From: Aquarana catesbeiana
Lineage: Eukaryota; Chordata; Amphibia; Anura; Ranidae
DNA length: 64,000 bases
Reading direction: 5' to 3'
NCBI RefSeq assembly: GCF_042186555.1
Contig: NC_133332.1
Coordinates: forward strand, 237,138,015-237,202,014
Shown here: positions 44,362 through 54,870 of the stretch, piece by piece
Numbering within the stretch: position 1 is the first letter of the stretch
Layout of the letters: each line of letters starts with the position of its first letter
The notes under the pieces: generated by a model
The model's input: the letters and a program-made list of their open reading frames with translations, nothing else
Told to the model about the DNA's origin: nothing
Databases searched by the model: none
Made by a program: the position numbers and the translations under genes

Positions 44362-45503
44362 AGATTAGGGATGGGCTTTATGTTCGGGTCGAACATGAGT
44401 TTGACTGGAACATGAGTTCGACTCGAACATTGGCTGTTCGCCCGTTCACCGAATAGCGAACAATTTGGAGTGTTCGCGGCAAATTCGAAAGCCGCGGAAC
44501 ACCCTTTAAAAGCCACTTCCCTATGGCTTTCCCCGTGTGGTGTCAGAGGGGGCGGGGTCACCATTATCTAAACGGGTGTCCCGGCCCCCCTCTGACACCA
44601 CGAGGGAAGCCATAGGGATGTCCCCGTGCCTCAGATGGGGTCAGGGTCACCAGGTGGCCCCGCCCTCAGTTATATAAGAGCTTTCACAAGAACAGAAGCG
44701 TCACACAGCGGGAGCCTCCCATTGAGGCGGATCATCCGGAGGTCGAAGCAGGGAAGAAGCCGGAGGAAGATGCTGGACAAGAAGACTGGAGGAAGATGTC
44801 GGAGGAGAAGACCGGAGGAAGAAGCAGAGGAAGATAGAGGAAGAAGCCGGGGAAGAACAAGATGGAGGAAGAAGAAGAAAACTGAAGGAAGACCAGAAGA
44901 AGACATTAATAAAAGAATTGTCAAAAACTGGCTATTGTCTTTTTTAACATTTTTGACACTTTTTTTGTGAAATGGTAGGGGTACATTTGTACCCCATTAC
45001 CAATTCACATGGGGGGGCCGGGATCTGGGGGTCCCCTTGTTAAAGGGGGCTTTCATATTCCGATAAGCCCCCCCGCCCGCAGACCCCCACAACCACCGGG
45101 CAAGGGTTGTGGGGATGAGGCCCTTGTCCCCATCAACATAGGGACAAGGTGCTTTGGGGGCTACCCCAAAGCACCCTTCCCATGTTGAGGGCATGTGGCC
45201 TGGTACGGTTCAGGAGGGGGGCGCTCTCTCGTTTTCTCGTCTCTCTTTTCCTGCGGCCTGCCAGGATGCATGCTTGGAAAAAGGTCTGGTATAGATTTTT
45301 GGGGGGACCCCCATGCCATTTTTTTATAATTTTGGCATGGGGTTCCACTTAAAATCCATACCAGACCTGAAGGGTCTGGTATGGATTTTGAGGGGGACTC
45401 AACGCCATTTAAAAAAAAATTTTGGCACGGGGTTCCCCTTTATATCCATATCAGACCTGAAGGGCCTGGTATGGAATTTGGGGGGACCCCCACGCAATTT
45501 TTT
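44362..45503 (-). repeat. Second copy of the 'TAGGGATG' frog repeat, inverted core
   Basis: It starts ttagggatgggctttatgttcg with gttcg/cgaac-rich sequence. A purine-rich gaagaag tract (about 44750-44900) follows, then the same GC-rich blocks as 23380-23880 in reverse-complement order, including the hairpin ccatacc...ggtatgg at about 45356-45388. Open frames here are Arg/Glu-rich artefacts of the purine tract. The U4/U2 fusion begins directly at its right end, where gggggacccccacgcaattttt is the repeat's own motif. Confidence 0.65.
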
Positions 45504-45559
45504 GCTTTGCGCAGTGGCAATATCATAGCCAGAGGTTCACCTGAGGCGTGATTATTGCT
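45504..45559 (+). ncRNA. U4 snRNA 5' domain (first ~56 nt), fused to U2
   Basis: GCTTTGCGCAGTGGCAATAT and the following bases match the start of vertebrate U4 snRNA through GCGTGATTATTGCT, including stem II and the 5' stem-loop. Differences include a small deletion in the loop side that forms the 15.5K-binding kink-turn (AATGA shortened). The 5' end of U4 is complete to within one or two bases. It then joins U2 without any spacer. No snRNA promoter elements are seen upstream, so this is a retrocopy, not a working U4 gene. Confidence 0.85.
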
Positions 45560-45614
45560 ATCGCTTCTCGACCTTTTGGCTAAGATCAAGTGTAGTATCT
45601 GTTCTTATCAGTTT
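45560..45614 (+). ncRNA. U2 snRNA 5' end (55 nt), fused to U4
   Basis: ATCGCTTCTCGACCTTTTGG through CTTATCAGTTT matches nucleotides 1-55 of vertebrate U2 with one difference (GGCC read as GACC). It includes the branch-point recognition element GTAGTA. The match begins exactly at U2 nucleotide 1, immediately after the U4 fragment, and ends abruptly at 45614. A complete-5'-end join of this kind is the signature of template switching during LINE reverse transcription. Confidence 0.9.
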
Positions 45615-46742
45615 CCAGAGGAGGCGCTGTGGTACTCTCGTAGGGGAGAGCCAGCAAATCCAATGGTGTTATAGTGCCTGGAAGGACGGTTTCAGCAGGG
45701 ACTACGCCGAGCTACCCGACAGATACTGGGGGCCGCCCTATGGTTGAGTCTGAGCCATCTGGCCTGGTGAGGATGGGTGCTGCATTTGGGTCTGGCCAAA
45801 GGGTCAGGTCCCCGGCCTTCTGGCCTAGATTGTGGTAGCTCTAGCTACGGACCGTTTTTCGGGAGAGAACACCGGCTCCTCTCTAGCGGGGGGGAGGAGC
45901 GGTTAGTATTCCCCGAATGTAATTAGGAAGGAGTGATGGGAGCGACGGTAGGGGCTGATGGTAAAGGGCTCTAATCAAGCTCCCTGAACTTCATGCCTTT
46001 CTGCCTGGAGTGGGGGCTGCTGTGGCCTGGGTCGTTAGTCAGGGTTGGTCCTGAAAGCCTATGGAGTATGTGCCCCTGGAGTGGCAGTCCAGGGGTGTCA
46101 TAAAATCACAGTGAGTGAGCGTTTGGCACCATGGTCACTGCACCATAGAACACGCTTTTTTAGCACCTGCCTCTTGGGCCAGGCCTTTTGGCTGGGACCA
46201 GAGGAATTTCTTATTCCTGGCCGGAGGGCCTGGTCATTGTTTTACAAAATGGCCACCTTTTTCACTCTCCTCTCCACTTATTCCATCCCCACTTTATTTT
46301 ATTTATTGCCTGTGTTTGTCACTTTTTGTATTTTTGTGTTGTACACGGTTTGTCGCACTGTGTGATGAGTAGGGTTGCAGGTCCTCGGGCCTGCCCTGAA
46401 AGTCTTGGGAGGGGGTGGACATGGCCTTTTTGGCTTGGTTCGCCCTCTCTCATGGGGTCTCCCTTCGGGGGAGCCCCACTTAGTACTTGGGTGGGTCTGT
46501 TTCTGAAAGCCCTCCAGAGAACGGGGTCCGTCTGGTTTCGGCTAGATGGACCAAGTGTTAGTACCCTTGTCCTTGTCTGGAGCCTAACGCCCTGGGGAAT
46601 TCAGGGCAAGGCTCTCTGATTTTAGATGGCTTGTGTACCCATTGCACTTTTTTGTGTTTCACTCCTTATGTGTGTGCACATTTTTTTGGGTGTGTTTGCA
46701 CACCATGGGCTTTCAAAAAAAGAACAAAAGGAAAAAAAACAA
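45615..46742 (+). mobile_element. Unclassified ~1.1-kb body following the snRNA fusion, A-rich end
   Basis: GC-rich sequence with several weak ORFs and no recognisable domain, ending in an A-rich tract (about 46717-46749, aaaaaaagaac...aaaaaaaa). Position and A-rich tail suggest it is the 3' part of the chimeric retrocopy headed by U4 and U2, perhaps a LINE UTR or a SINE body. Alternatively it is the 5' region of a LINE that targets U2 genes (Keno-type), but the fused U4 and the lack of downstream U2 sequence argue against that. Confidence 0.45.
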
Positions 46743-46950
46743 AAAAAACCCCCATATATTCCATATTCCACACACACTCACACAATTAGCCCGTGTTAAA
46801 GACGAACTCTAGACGTCACACATATCAGCATGTTTTCTATAATAACCTGTACTTCTTCTTAAACCCATAACATCTGTTTTCTAAGGTTGAAATTCTTTCA
46901 AAGATCAGTTCCATTTCATTAGCCCCTTCTCGGCCTGTATGAATTCATTC

Positions 46951-47373
46951 TAATCCCGCGTACACACGATCGGAATTTCGGCCCACAAAAGACCGATGAG
47001 AGTTTCTCGTCACAAAATGCGACCGTGTGTATGCTCCATCGGACTTTTGCTGGCCAAATTCCAGCCAGCAAAAGATTGAGAGCATGTTCTCAATTTTTCG
47101 GTTGGGAAAAGTTCCTATCCGAAAATGCGATCGTCTGTGGCAATTCCGACACGCAAAATTCCTATGCATGCTCAGAAACAATTGGACGCATGCTCGGAAG
47201 CATTGAACTTAATTTTCTCGGCTCGTCATAGTGTTGTACGTCACTGCGTTCAGTGAACTTTTGCGTGACCGTGTGTATGCAAGGCAAACTTGAGCGGAAT
47301 CCCGTCGGAAAAGCCGTCATATCTTTTTCCGACAAGAAGTCCAATCGTGTGTACGTGGCATTAGGATTTTGGA
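46951..47373. mobile_element. Harbinger-type MITE (CCGCGTACACACGA ends)
   Basis: Left end taatcccgcgtacacacgatcgga and right end tccaatcgtgtgtacgtggcatta are inverted copies with a few changes. Internally it holds short inverted repeats around ttttgc/gcaaaa. The same terminal motif bounds the element at 48809-49253, whose TAA target duplication supports a PIF/Harbinger origin. Confidence 0.75.
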
Positions 47374-48649
47374 ATGGGGCCCATGACCTAGGTGGTCCAT
47401 ACTTCTTACACCTAGGCCACGTGGCGAAGTGTGCAGAGTACACTTGAAAATCACATCTTTTGGTCCTATATGGATTATGTACAGTATCTCACAAAAGTGA
47501 GTACACCCCTCACATTTTTGTAAATATGTTATTATATCTTTTCATGTGACAACACTAAAATGACACTTTTCTACAATGTAAAGTAGTGAGTGTACAGCTT
47601 ATATAACAGTGTAAATTTGCTGTCCCCTCAAAATAATTCAACACACAGCCATTATTGTCAAAACCGCTGGCAACAAAAGTGAGTACACCCCTAAGTGAAA
47701 ATGTCTAAATTGGGGCCAAAGTGTCAATATTTTGTGTGGCCACCATTATTTTCCAGCAATGCCTTAACCCTCTTGGGCATGGAGTTCACCAGAGCTTCAC
47801 AGGTTGCCACTGGAGTCCTCTTCCACTCCTCCATGATGACATCACAGAGCTGGTGGATGTTAGAGACCTTGTGCTCCTCCACCTTCCATTTGAGGATGCC
47901 CCACAGATGCTCAATAGGGTTTAGGTCTGGAGACATGCTTGGCCAGTCCATCACCTTTACCCTCAGCTCAAGGCAGTGGTAGTCTTGGAGGTGTGTTTGA
48001 GGTCGTTATCATGTTGGAATAATGCCCTGCGGCCCAATCTCCGAAGGGAGGGGATCATACTCTGCTTTAGTATGTCACAGTACATGTTGGCATTCATGGT
48101 TCCCTCAGTGCTGGCAGCACTTATGCAGCCCAAGACCATGACACTCCCACCACCATGCTTGACTGTAGGCAAGACACACTTGTCTTTGTACTCCTTACCT
48201 GGTTGCCGCCACACACGCTTGACACCATCTGAACCAAATAAATTTATCTTGGTCTCATCAGACCACAGGACATGGTTCCAATAATCCATGTCCTTAGTCT
48301 GCTTGTCTTCAGCAATCTGTTTGCATGTTTTCTTGTGCATCATCTTTAGAAGAGGCTTCCTTCTGGGACGACAGCCATGCAGACCAATTTGATGCAGTGT
48401 GCGGCGTATGGTCTGAGCACTGACAGGCTGACCCCCCACCCCTTCAACCTCTGCAGCAATGCTGGAAGCACTCCTACGTCTATTTCCCAAAGACAACCTC
48501 TTGATATGACGCTGAGCACGTGCACTTCTTTGGTCGACCATGGCGAGGCCTGTTCAGAGTGGAACCTGTTCTGGTAAACCGCTGTATGCTCTTGGCCACC
48601 GTGCTGCAGCTCAGTTTCAGGGTCTTGGCAATCTTCTTATAGCCTATGC

Positions 48650-48663
48650 CATCTTTATGTAAA
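48650..48663. repeat. Left copy of 14-bp target duplication in Tc1
   Basis: CATCTTTATGTAAA, repeated at 51094-51107. It marks the entry point of the inverted-arm insertion inside the transposase gene. Confidence 0.8.
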
Positions 48664-51093
48664 TAATAGAGAACTGATGCGCACAGCCACACTTTCAGAG
48701 GATCCTAGGCAATGGGACAAAAATAGAGAAGCTGCCAACATATGAGGTGGCCTCACCCACCCTAAAAAGTAGCGTGATGATAGTCAAATGTATGTGGCAC
48801 TAGTCTAATGCCGCGTACACACGGTCAGACTTTTCATCTACAAAAGTCCAACGGACGCCGACGGACTAAAGCTGGCTGGTAATCCGTTCGTGTGTGGGCT
48901 TCTCCGGACTTTCAGCAGACTTTTTCAGCCTCAAATCCGACGGACTTTAGATTTGAAACATGCTTCAAATCTTTACGTCGTAACTACGACGGACCCGAAA
49001 TCCGCTCGTCTGTGTGCTAGTCCGACGGACAAAAACCCATGCTAGGGCAGCTATTGGCTACTGGCTATGAACTTCCTTATTTTAGTCCGGTGTACGTCAT
49101 CACGTACAAATCCGTCGGACTTTTGTGTGGTCGTGTGTAGGCAAGTCCGTTCGTTAGAAAGTCTGCTGCAAGTCTGCCGAAAGTCCGCCGGAAGTCTGTC
49201 GGACAGGCTGTCGGACTTTTGTAGACGAAAAGTCCGACCGTGTGTACGCGGCATAAGTGTACCACTCATATAAATCAAAATCTCAAAATACCATAAACTC
49301 AATACTTCCTGAATAGACAATCTTCAATACTTCCTTAATGGGCAATACTAACTTCTCCCATTAGGGGGCAGCCAAACCAACTGAATATTTAAATGCTGGT
49401 TATCATTCCTAATAAGATTACCATAAATCATCCAATGAATATAATGTTCTTCAACCAAACTATGTAGAAATTGTAACCAAAGGTGATTTTAAAACTTAAT
49501 GATAATAATAAAATAAAATATTTAAGAATGAACCACAATTCCTCAAAGTGTATCATACAATGTGCATAATTTTCCTCAACATAATAAGTGGAATCAAAAT
49601 AAAAAATATTTAAATACTACACAAAATAAATAATGTTGGTGACTAGATTGCTGCCAAAGCAACTGTAGTGCAATATAAAAATTCAACTCTATATCACATA
49701 TGTAAACAAACGTGATCAAGTGCAAAAAACAGTGACATATGTGCAAAACCATGCGCATATATATAAAATTGCGACTCTGAAATGGACCCCCAAAAAGTCT
49801 CTCCCACCTAGAAATATTACTTATAAAGTTGAAAAAACTGTGACATAAATGTGATCAAGTCCAAAAAACTATTGCTTCATGCAATGCGATTCATAATGTC
49901 CATACAGATAATTAATCATGACGTGCCAGTGAAGTGACTTTGTGCTGGATTCTTTTTCTTGAAAAACTGGTGCAGCACACAAGTGTTTCCCCCAGCCTCT
50001 CACCTTAATCAGCGGCCCCCAATGGGCCAAATCAAGCAGATGATTACTATTTCTCTGTAAGGGATAATGATCCAATAGCTGTCCCCCTCTTCCAAAGGGT
50101 GTGCGTGTGTCAAACTTTTTCTCCTGATCACCAGCGCTCACACAGACCCCAGCATGATATTAAGGAAGAAGGAGAGGCTTCCATAGTGAAGTATTTCAAT
50201 ACAGGTTTATTTTTAAAAAGTAGTAACTTACATTAAAAACCGGAACTGTCAGCAAGAGTACAGCAGAGATAATCTGATTATCTGCTTGATTTGGCCCATT
50301 GGGGGCCGCTGATTAAGGTGAGAGGCTGGGGGAAACACTTGTGTGCTGCACCAGTTTTTCAAGAAAAAGAATCCAGCACAAAGTCACTTCACTGGCACGT
50401 CATGATTAATTATCTGTATGGACATTATGAATCGCATTGCATGAAGCAATAGTTTTTTGGACTTGATCACATTTATGTCACAGTTTTTTCAACTTTATAA
50501 GTAATATTTCTAGGTGGGAGAGACTTTTTGGGGGTCCATTTCAGAGTCGCAATTTTATATATATGCGCATGGTTTTGCACATATGTCACTGTTTTTTGCA
50601 CTTGATCACGTTTGTTTACATATGTGATATAGAGTTGAATTTTTATATTGCACTACAGTTGCTTTGGCAGCAATCTAGTCACCAACATTATTTATTTTGT
50701 GTAGTATTTAAATATTTTTTATTTTGATTCCACTTATTATGTTGAGGAAAATTATGCACATTGTATGATACACTTTGAGGAATTGTGGTTCATTCTTAAA
50801 TATTTTATTTTATTATTATCATTAAGTTTTAAAATCACCTTTGGTTACAATTTCTACATAGTTTGGTTGAAGAACATTATATTCATTGGATGATTTATGG
50901 TAATCTTATTAGGAATGATAACCAGCATTTAAATATTCAGTTGGTTTGGCTGCCCCCTAATGGGAGAAGTTAGTATTGCCCATTAAGGAAGTATTGAAGA
51001 TTGTCTATTCAGGAAGTATTGAGTTTATGGTATTTTGAGATTTTGATTTATATGAGTGGTACACTTAGACTAGCGCCACATACATTTGACTAT
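48664..51093. mobile_element. Inverted-arm insertion (two ~818-bp arms) inside Tc1
   Basis: The left arm (48776-50041, including a 448-bp MITE insertion) and right arm (50281-51097) are nearly perfect reverse complements, about 818 bp each, around a ~240-bp spacer. A further ~112 bp precedes the left arm. The whole is flanked by a 14-bp duplication, which suits a retroelement. An arrangement of two inverted copies could come from twin priming or from a Penelope-like element, in which inverted terminal arrangements are common. No coding frame. Confidence 0.75.
48809..49253. mobile_element. PIF/Harbinger MITE with TAA target duplication
   Basis: 445 bp, TGCCGCGTACACACGG...CCGTGTGTACGCGGCA, flanked by TAA at 48806-48808 and 49254-49256. 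The right arm of the surrounding inverted repeat holds the uninterrupted site (complement of tagtctaagtgtacc near 51060-51075) with a single TAA. The insertion and its 3-bp duplication are therefore proven inside the window. The interior is full of tccgtcgga/tccgacgga palindromes. Non-coding. Confidence 0.93.
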
Positions 51094-51107
51094 CATCTTT
51101 ATGTAAA
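51094..51107. repeat. Right copy of 14-bp target duplication in Tc1
   Basis: CATCTTTATGTAAA; Tc1 transposase homology continues immediately after it. The first four bases also overlap the end of the right inverted arm, so the exact edge is uncertain by a few bases. Confidence 0.75.
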
Positions 51108-51602
51108 GCAACAATTCTTTTTTTCAGATCCTCAGAGAGGTCTTTGCCATGAGGTGCCATGTTGAACTTCCAGTGACCAGTATGAGAGCGCGAAAGCGAT
51201 AACACCAAATTTAACACACCAGCTCCCCATTCACATCTTAGACCTTGTAACACTAACGAGTCACATGACACCGGGGATGGAAAATGGCTAATTGGAGCTC
51301 AATTTGGACATTTTTAATTAGGGGTGTACTCACTTTTGTTGCCAGCAGTTTAGACACTAATGGCTGTGTGTTGAGTTATTTTGGGTGGACAGCAAATTTA
51401 CACTATTATACAAGCTGTACACTCAGCATTGTCACATGAAAAGATATAATAAAATATTTACAAAAATGTGAGGGGTGTATTCACTTTTGTGAGATACTGT
51501 ATACCGACTTTTTCAATGGGACTGGATAGACAGAATTTAGATATGTGACCAAGTACCCCACATAAGTGACATTTTATCTTATCTAAAGTGGTACAGCATT
51601 TC

Positions 51603-52554
51603 TTAACCACTTCAGCCCCGGAAGGATTTACCCCCTTCCTGACCAGAGCACTTTTTGCGATACGGCACTGCGTTGCTTTAACTGACAATTGCGCGGTCGT
51701 GTGATGTTGCACCCAAACAAAATTGATGTCCTTTTTTTCCCACAAATAGAGGTTTCTTTCGGTGGTATTTGATCACCTCTGCGGTTTTTATTTTTTTGCC
51801 CTATAAACAAAAAAAGAGTGTCAATTTTTAAAAAAAGCAATATTTTTTACTTTTTGCTATAATAATTATCCCAAAAAATATATATAAAAAACACCAATTT
51901 TTTTTCTCAATTTAGGCCGATATGTATTCTTCTACATATTTTTGGTAAAAAAAAATCGCAATAAGCGTATATTGATTGGTTTGCGCAAAAGTTATAGCGT
52001 CTACAAAATAGGGGATAGATTTATAGCATTTTTATTATTATTTTTTTTTATTAGTAATGGCGGCGATCTGCGATTTTTATCGCGACTGCAACATTATAGC
52101 GGACACATCAGAAACTTTTGACACCATTTTGGGACTATTGTCATTTATACAGTGATCAGTGCTATAAAAATGCAAATGGCTATGGCAGGGAAAGGGTTAA
52201 ACACTAGGGGGCAATCAAGGGGTTAAGTGTGTCCTAGGGAGGTGTTCTAACTGTGGGGGGATGGGCTTCCACTGACATGAAAGCGATCACTCCTCCCAAT
52301 GACAGGGAGCAGTAGATCCCTGTCATGTCACTAGACAGAACGGGGAAAAGCCTTGTTTACAAAGTCATCTCCCTGTTCTTCCGCTCCATGACACGATCAC
52401 GGGGCCCTGGCGGACCCGCGGGCATGGTCACGGAGCTCGCGGTGGGTGCAAGCCCGCCCATAATGATTTAAAGGGGACGTACCTGTATGCCCATTTGCCC
52501 ATCCATGCCATTGTGCCGATGTACATCGTTGTGCGCTGGTCAGCTAGTGGTTAA
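51603..52554. mobile_element. Short copy of the TTAACCACTT repeat
   Basis: 952 bp from ttaaccacttcagccccgg to cagctagtggttaa, with TTAA at both edges. It shares the left ~400 bp with the 5.5-kb copy at 32408 (aaaagttatagcg, tttaggccga, aaatcgcaataagcg) and the right GC-rich end (gtgccgatgtacatcgtt). It lacks the palindrome and tandem arrays of the long copy. Non-coding. Confidence 0.85.
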
Positions 52555-52656
52555 CAAACGGCTTTGTTTTAGATGACTGAGAATGTTCAATGGCTACAAG
52601 TGGGATGGCTACAACTGGATTAGTAGTTGGCTGTTTACAAGATATAGGGGCAATTT

Positions 52657-53090
52657 TTAAAGAGCTCTTACCTTCCAGGGAGTTATTCTTGTTGGTATAT
52701 ACCTTAGGTGTGGAGGATGTCCCCCTGAATTCAGACATACCCAAATCTGTTGCTTTGTTATCCACTTACCTGAGAACTGAGCAAACGGCTCCTGGCAGCT
52801 GACAGATAATGGTTTCACTTCGCTTTCTGCATCCTTCAGTCTTTTTCCCAACTGATGAACGTCCTCCTGTAATCTCTGCCTTTCTAGTACTAATTGCTGG
52901 TGGATAGCCTCAGAATTTGACATAAAAGCTTCTAAAGTACTGGTGTTACCTTTGGTTATTTCTAGAGCTTCTTTTAGGGATGTATTTTGCACTTTCAAAT
53001 ATTCATACTGTTTCGCTAACCATCTGGCCGCAAAGATTAGCAGTGTTTTTCCCATGCGTTTACTACAGCTTCTTCCATTGAAAAGTGAGA
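52657..53090 (-). pseudogene. Unidentified coiled-coil protein fragment
   Basis: The 132-aa frame (53055-52657) is strongly helical with heptads (L-K-E-A-L-E, L-V-L-E-R-Q-R-L-Q-E-D-V-H-Q-L-G-K-R-L). One base upstream in frame, a short reading from the ATG at about 53077 begins M-E-E-A-V-V and shares 17 identical bases (atggaagaagctgtagt) with the ERV gag leader ATG at 17203. So this may be the Gag start of a related retrovirus. GTAAGT-type sequences at about 52771 and 52676 resemble splice donors. I do not recognise the family. Confidence 0.4.
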
Positions 53091-53329
53091 CCCATAGGAG
53101 AGAATGGACGCAGGGGCTGCATGACTATGGGAGGAACAGGGGTCAGGTAATGGTCAGTCAGGTCAGTAGTGGGGGCACGGAGTCAGCTCTTACCTGATTG
53201 GAGGTAGAAGGCAGAAGGGGCAGAGTCCAGAGGCTTGGGGTCCGGTGTAGGGGGTGGATTCTTCAGCACTGGAGAGGAGACATCTTAGGGACACCTTTGC
53301 TGATCACCTGCAGGTAGAGAAATAGGGAG

Positions 53330-53770
53330 ATGAGTGATCTTGAAGCCTTGCTGGCTCAGGTCAGGGCCGCAGCGGTCGAGCGGGGTCCTCAGTGGCTGCA
53401 ACAACAGCTATCTGATGTGCTTGGGGGGTCGGGAGCTTCCCTCTCACCTGCCCCTTCTCCCCCGGGGCGAAAACGAGCCAGGAAGGTGCGCCCTCCGGAG
53501 CGCCTGAGCCCATCTCCTGTCCCACAGGCTCAACAGGCTAGAAGGAGCCCCTGTCCCAGGGACCCTCCAGGGCTTGCTGCCGGGCTGCCCCCTATCAGTT
53601 CCGGTGGGGTCCCTGGGAGGAATCGTCAGTGCGAAGGAGGCAGGGGACGTTGCCGCGGCAAGATTCTTCGGCCGAGTCCAGCAAGATTACCAGCGCAGAT
53701 GATGATGATGATCGGTCGGTCGGGAGGCGTCCTGCCTTGCGGAGTCAACTGGATCTGGACAGACGGCTAG
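53330..53770 (+). CDS. DIRS copy 1 leading ORF (146 aa)
   Basis: Starts M-S-D-L-E-A-L-L-A-Q-V-R-A-A-A-V-E-R-G-P, and the same start (M-S-x-[LV]-E-x-[IL]-L-A-Q ... R-G-P-x-W-L-Q) occurs at 61238 in copy 3, which makes the ATG credible. The rest is Pro/Arg/Ser-rich and basic, probably disordered. No known domain. After about residue 100 the copy 1 frame diverges and the true frame may shift near 53630. It may be the Gag N-terminus or a separate small protein. Confidence 0.65.
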   Translation: MSDLEALLAQVRAAAVERGPQWLQQQLSDVLGGSGASLSPAPSPPGRKRARKVRPPERLSPSPVPQAQQARRSPCPRDPPGLAAGLPPISSGGVPGRNRQCEGGRGRCRGKILRPSPARLPAQMMMMIGRSGGVLPCGVNWIWTDG

Positions 53771-53796
53771 TCGTGTGGCGGTGCGGCTGCAGTCTG

Positions 53797-54870
53797 GTAA
53801 GTCGCCAATTTTACCTATACTTAGTAGTCAGGTGGGGGGGTGAAGTGGGGGTTTCTGCGGGGGCTAGTACAGGTGGATCAGGAGTTGTGGGGGGAGATAC
53901 GGGTGCCGCGCCGGTTTTGTTTGCATTTTTTGCAGGTTTTCGGGATTTGTTGGCCCGTTTTGACCCGGCGGGACCTCCTAACACATCTCAGGGGCCTGTT
54001 TGGGCATGGGCTCTGGCTGCCTTGGGCGGGAACAATAGTTTTCCTCCCACGGTTCCCTCAACGGGGCCGGTGGAGGTCTCTGGGGCAGGGGTGTCCTCCG
54101 GTCATAGCGTGATGGCCGCGTCACAGACAGAAGTGACTGGGGCGGACGCGAGTAAAGGGAAGAAGTCTGCTGAGGATAAGGTGCAGCTGGCGGATGCGGC
54201 GAAGTGAGAAATTTACGTGTGCTTCGAGGGCCCACTGGGGGTTCATTTGAAGCAAGACATACGGGAAAAAATTTGGAAAGGGGAATATGTTGAAATATTC
54301 TCTCTTTTGCCATTGGAAAAATGTAATATTGACAAAGGGAAGGCAGACGAAAGCAAGAAAGAGGAGGAAGAGGAGCGTCGCTGGAGGCTTATTCCTCGCA
54401 CTTTTGCGAATTGGCTTCAGGCGTTTGCCATCTTGGCTAGCGTGATTGGCGAGAAAGCACCGGAGAATTGTTCTCCGCTTTTTTGTTATCTGGATGCCAT
54501 TGGGGAGGCTTATCGGGTTTATGGGGGTATTGCCTGGTTGCGCTATGACGAGCAATTCCGACAGCGCAAGGCTTTGCGTCCGGGCTTGCGTTGGGACCAT
54601 AAGGACATTGGGCTTTGGATGAAGCTTATGTCCCAGGCACGGGTTTCCGGACAGCCCTTTCTTGGGGGTGGCGGCGCTTCAGGTACCGCTGGACAGTTGG
54701 CCTCACAGCGAAAAGGAATTTGTTGGCAGTATAATGAGGGGTCGTGCCATTTTGGCGCAAACTGTCGTTTTCCGAGTGCTCTGGATGCGGGGGCTCCCAC
54801 AGTTATGCCAAGTGTTTTAAGAAAGGAAAGTCCCAACCCGTCGAGTCGCGATGGTGCCGTATCTAGATAG
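53797..54870 (+). pseudogene. DIRS copy 1 Gag (frameshifts, one TGA)
   Basis: The core, 54217-54870, matches the intact Gag of copy 3 along its length: E-G-P-L-G-V-H-L-K-Q, E-Y-V-E-I-F-S-L-L-P-L-E-K, A-N-W-L-Q-A-F, W-L-R-Y-D-E-Q-F-R-Q-R. A TGA at 54205-54207 replaces the TGT (Cys) of copy 3. The zinc finger is cut short: C-W-Q-Y-N-E-G-S-C-H-F-G-A-N-C-R-F is followed by a frameshift that removes the His and the second knuckle. Upstream, a G-run at 53833-53840 shifts the frame. Confidence 0.85.

Larger units (their letters stand above)
47724..51161 (-). pseudogene. Tc1-like transposase, interrupted and frameshifted
   Basis: The start ATG at 51161 gives M-A-P-H-G-K-D-L-S-E and a first helix. 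The gene breaks at the insertion and resumes at 48662 with K-D-G-I-G-Y-K-K-I-A-K-T-L (paired-like helix-turn-helix) and G-R-P-K-K. Frame 48541-47963 carries the second HTH and catalytic W-S-D-E-T-K and F-Q-H-D-N-D. Frame 47954-47724 has S-P-D-L-N-P-I-E-H-L-W with the catalytic Glu, so the DDE triad is present. The protein would cut and paste the element at TA sites. The insertion and two frame changes kill it. Confidence 0.92.
47482..51499 (-). mobile_element. Tc1 transposon split by a 2.4-kb insertion
   Basis: The ends cagtatctcacaaaagtgag (47482) and ctcacttttgtgagatactg (to 51499) are inverted, with TA on both sides (47480-47481 and 51500-51501), the Tc1/mariner target site. Inverted terminal repeats extend about 200 bp and include an internal gtgagtacaccccta direct repeat. 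Removing the insertion (48664-51107, counting one duplication copy) leaves about 1.57 kb, the usual Tc1 size. One transposase gene on the minus strand. Confidence 0.95.

Noticed and set aside
44626..44970. Arg/Glu-rich 114-aa frame resembling a nuclear basic protein.
   Set aside because: It comes from a purine-rich gaagaag tract within a repeat copy; composition alone explains it.
45560..45614. A functional U2 snRNA gene.
   Set aside because: Only nucleotides 1-55 are present, the Sm site and 3' stem-loops are missing, and U4 sequence occupies the promoter position.
50309..50350. Third hammerhead-like motif (ctgattaagg...gggggaaacacttgtgtg) in the right inverted arm, and its mirror in the left arm.
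   Set aside because: The core reads CTGATTA, lacking the essential G8, the base at the cleavage position would be G, and stem I does not pair well. It may be a decayed relative, but the sequence does not support a ribozyme.
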